This document shows, piece after piece, positions 63,217-64,000 of a stretch of DNA of 64,000 bases. The stretch is from JBGQOJ01 sp052119585 (lineage in GTDB: Bacteria; Pseudomonadota; Alphaproteobacteria; Rhodobacterales; Rhodobacteraceae): NCBI RefSeq assembly GCF_052119585.1, contig NZ_JBGQOJ010000011.1, positions 1 to 64,000 of the forward strand, written 5' to 3'. Numbering within the stretch: position 1 is the stretch's first letter; each line of letters begins with the position of its first letter. Below the pieces are notes generated by a model that was not told the origin of the DNA, did no database searches, and saw nothing but the letters and a program-made list of their open reading frames with translations. Both the position numbers and the translations under genes were made by a program.

Positions 63217-63699
63217 ATGACCGATATCCCCCGCCGCACCGCCCTTGCCCTTTTCCTTGCCGGATTGGCCGGCTGCGGGTCACCCCGTGCACGGGATGCG
63301 GCACCGGATGTGGTATCGCGCGGTCCGCTTCATCCGAACGAAACCCCGCAACTGCGCGCCCTGATCGACAAATACGCCGCCCTTTACCAGGTTCCCGCGC
63401 CGCTGATCCACCGCGTCGTGATCCGCGAAAGCCGACACCGCCCCGCCGCGCGGAACGGTCCCTATTACGGGCTGATGCAGATCCTGCCTGCGACCGCCGG
63501 AACGATGGGCTACCGGGGATCGCCGGACGGGCTTCTGGATGCGGACACCAATCTGAAATACGCCGTGAAATACCTGCGCGGCGCCTGGTTGCTATCGGAC
63601 GGAAGCTATGACCGCGCGGTGATGTGGTATGCCAAGGGCTATTACTACGAGGCGAAACGGCGCGGCATGTTGGTCGAGACCGGCTTGCGTCGGTCCTGA
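63217..63699 (+). CDS. Lytic transglycosylase lipoprotein
   Basis: A 160-residue lipoprotein: signal and lipobox LAGC with Cys20, then a lysozyme-like Slt domain with catalytic Glu71 in IRESRHRP, YYGLMQILPATAGTMGY near 83, and TNLKYAVKYLRG near 116. It cleaves peptidoglycan to 1,6-anhydro-muropeptides. GGAGAGG precedes the ATG at 63217. The short form suggests a maintenance rather than recycling enzyme. Confidence 0.9.
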   Translation: MTDIPRRTALALFLAGLAGCGSPRARDAAPDVVSRGPLHPNETPQLRALIDKYAALYQVPAPLIHRVVIRESRHRPAARNGPYYGLMQILPATAGTMGYRGSPDGLLDADTNLKYAVKYLRGAWLLSDGSYDRAVMWYAKGYYYEAKRRGMLVETGLRRS

Positions 63700-63716
63700 C
63701 GACGGCCGGAAAAAGA

Positions 63717-63754
63717 CGCCTTCGGCGAGGATATTTTTACCAAAAAGAGAGAGC
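63717..63754 (+). repeat. Dispersed intergenic element, copy 7
   Basis: CGCCTTCGGCGAGGATATTT followed by TTACCAAAAAGAGAG. It begins one base after the stop of the minus-strand amidohydrolase and 18 bases after the transglycosylase stop. It is the best match to the core consensus. Confidence 0.78.
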
Positions 63755-63755
63755 G

Positions 63756-64000
63756 TCAGGACATAAGCCTGCGGGCAAGACGGTTCTGGGTCTCGATCGC
63801 GCGCGGCAGGTCGATTGTGGCGATCTGGCCCTCGGCCACGATGCGGCGGCCTTCGACGAAAAGGTCGCGCACACGGGTCGGACCCGCCAGCAGCAGCGCG
63901 GCGGGGTCCCAACTGCCCGCGCTTTCGATGCCAGACACATCCCAGACCGCAATGTCGGCGCGTTTGCCCACGGCGATCTGGCCACAATCGCTGCGCCCCA
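63756..64000 (-). CDS. Amidohydrolase, C-terminal part (8-oxoguanine deaminase-like), cut by window edge
   Basis: Only the last 81 residues are in the window; the gene continues past position 64000. The ending GQIAVGKRADIAVWDVSG, then DPAALLLAGPTRVRDLFVEG and RRIVAEGQI, is the C-terminal beta-sandwich of the cytosine/8-oxoguanine deaminase branch of the amidohydrolases. The active-site part is missing, so the substrate is not certain. Together with guaD it hints at purine breakdown. Confidence 0.78.
   Translation of the reverse strand, partial: GRSDCGQIAVGKRADIAVWDVSGIESAGSWDPAALLLAGPTRVRDLFVEGRRIVAEGQIATIDLPRAIETQNRLARRLMS

Overview
The window is a GC-rich chromosomal segment of an alphaproteobacterium, almost certainly a marine member of the Rhodobacteraceae (Roseobacter group). 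Pointers are a PccR-type short-chain acyl-CoA regulator with its TTTGCAAA boxes beside pccB, a propionyl-CoA carboxylase and methylmalonyl-CoA mutase cluster, a choline-sulfate/choline/glycine-betaine locus with a ChoXWV transporter, HdaA, SdhE, an LdtR-like MarR regulator, and a DUF1194 protein. About 65 protein genes are packed tightly on both strands, with many 4-base ATGA or 1-base TGATG start/stop overlaps. I see no rRNA, tRNA, CRISPR array, insertion sequence, phage gene or clear genomic island.

Layout. 0.1-1.5 kb: thyA-folA. 1.7-4.2 kb: a lipoprotein with a TbpB-like C-terminal part and a Slam-type outer-membrane protein (likely type XI secretion pair). 4.2-8.4 kb: glyoxalase, DUF1194 protein, MarR regulator, sdhE, XRE regulator and a class I aminotransferase. 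8.6-12.0 kb: an Asn/Gly-rich exported protein, a MATE transporter and an epimerase-like dehydrogenase. 12.2-18.7 kb: parE, two monohaem cytochromes c, lolD, lolC and proS. 18.8-24.4 kb: an AI-2E family permease, hdaA, ppk1 and ppx, with a Pho box exactly between hdaA and ppk1. 24.4-28.4 kb: a nuclease-fold enzyme, a DjlA-like J protein, an acetyltransferase and nhaA.

28.5-41.6 kb is the propionyl-CoA region: mutase, GT-C-like membrane protein, pccA, several small exported or unknown proteins, pccB, a Bcr/CflA exporter and pccR. PccR-type boxes lie before pccB and before pccR, so the region looks like an autoregulated propionate-assimilation regulon. 41.6-43.3 kb: a DUF465 protein, a thermonuclease-fold protein and a hemerythrin-like protein. 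43.3-51.6 kb is the betaine region: betI-betC-betB-betA on the minus strand, divergent from choX-choW-choV on the plus strand, with a candidate BetI operator between. Together they take up choline and convert choline-O-sulfate through choline and betaine aldehyde to glycine betaine. 51.7-64.0 kb holds housekeeping and transport genes: two DMT permeases, yebC, two SLC13-like permeases with RCK_C domains flanking a YmdB-like phosphoesterase, 5-formyl-THF cyclo-ligase, mgtE, guanine deaminase, a GYD protein, a lytic transglycosylase lipoprotein, and the 3' end of an amidohydrolase cut by the window edge.

The least explained signal is a short dispersed element (core CTTCGGCGAGGATATTT followed by an A-rich CCAAGAAGA/CCAAAAAGA part) found seven times, only between genes, usually a few bases after a stop codon and in one preferred orientation. 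Twice it is present as two facing copies forming a long hairpin.
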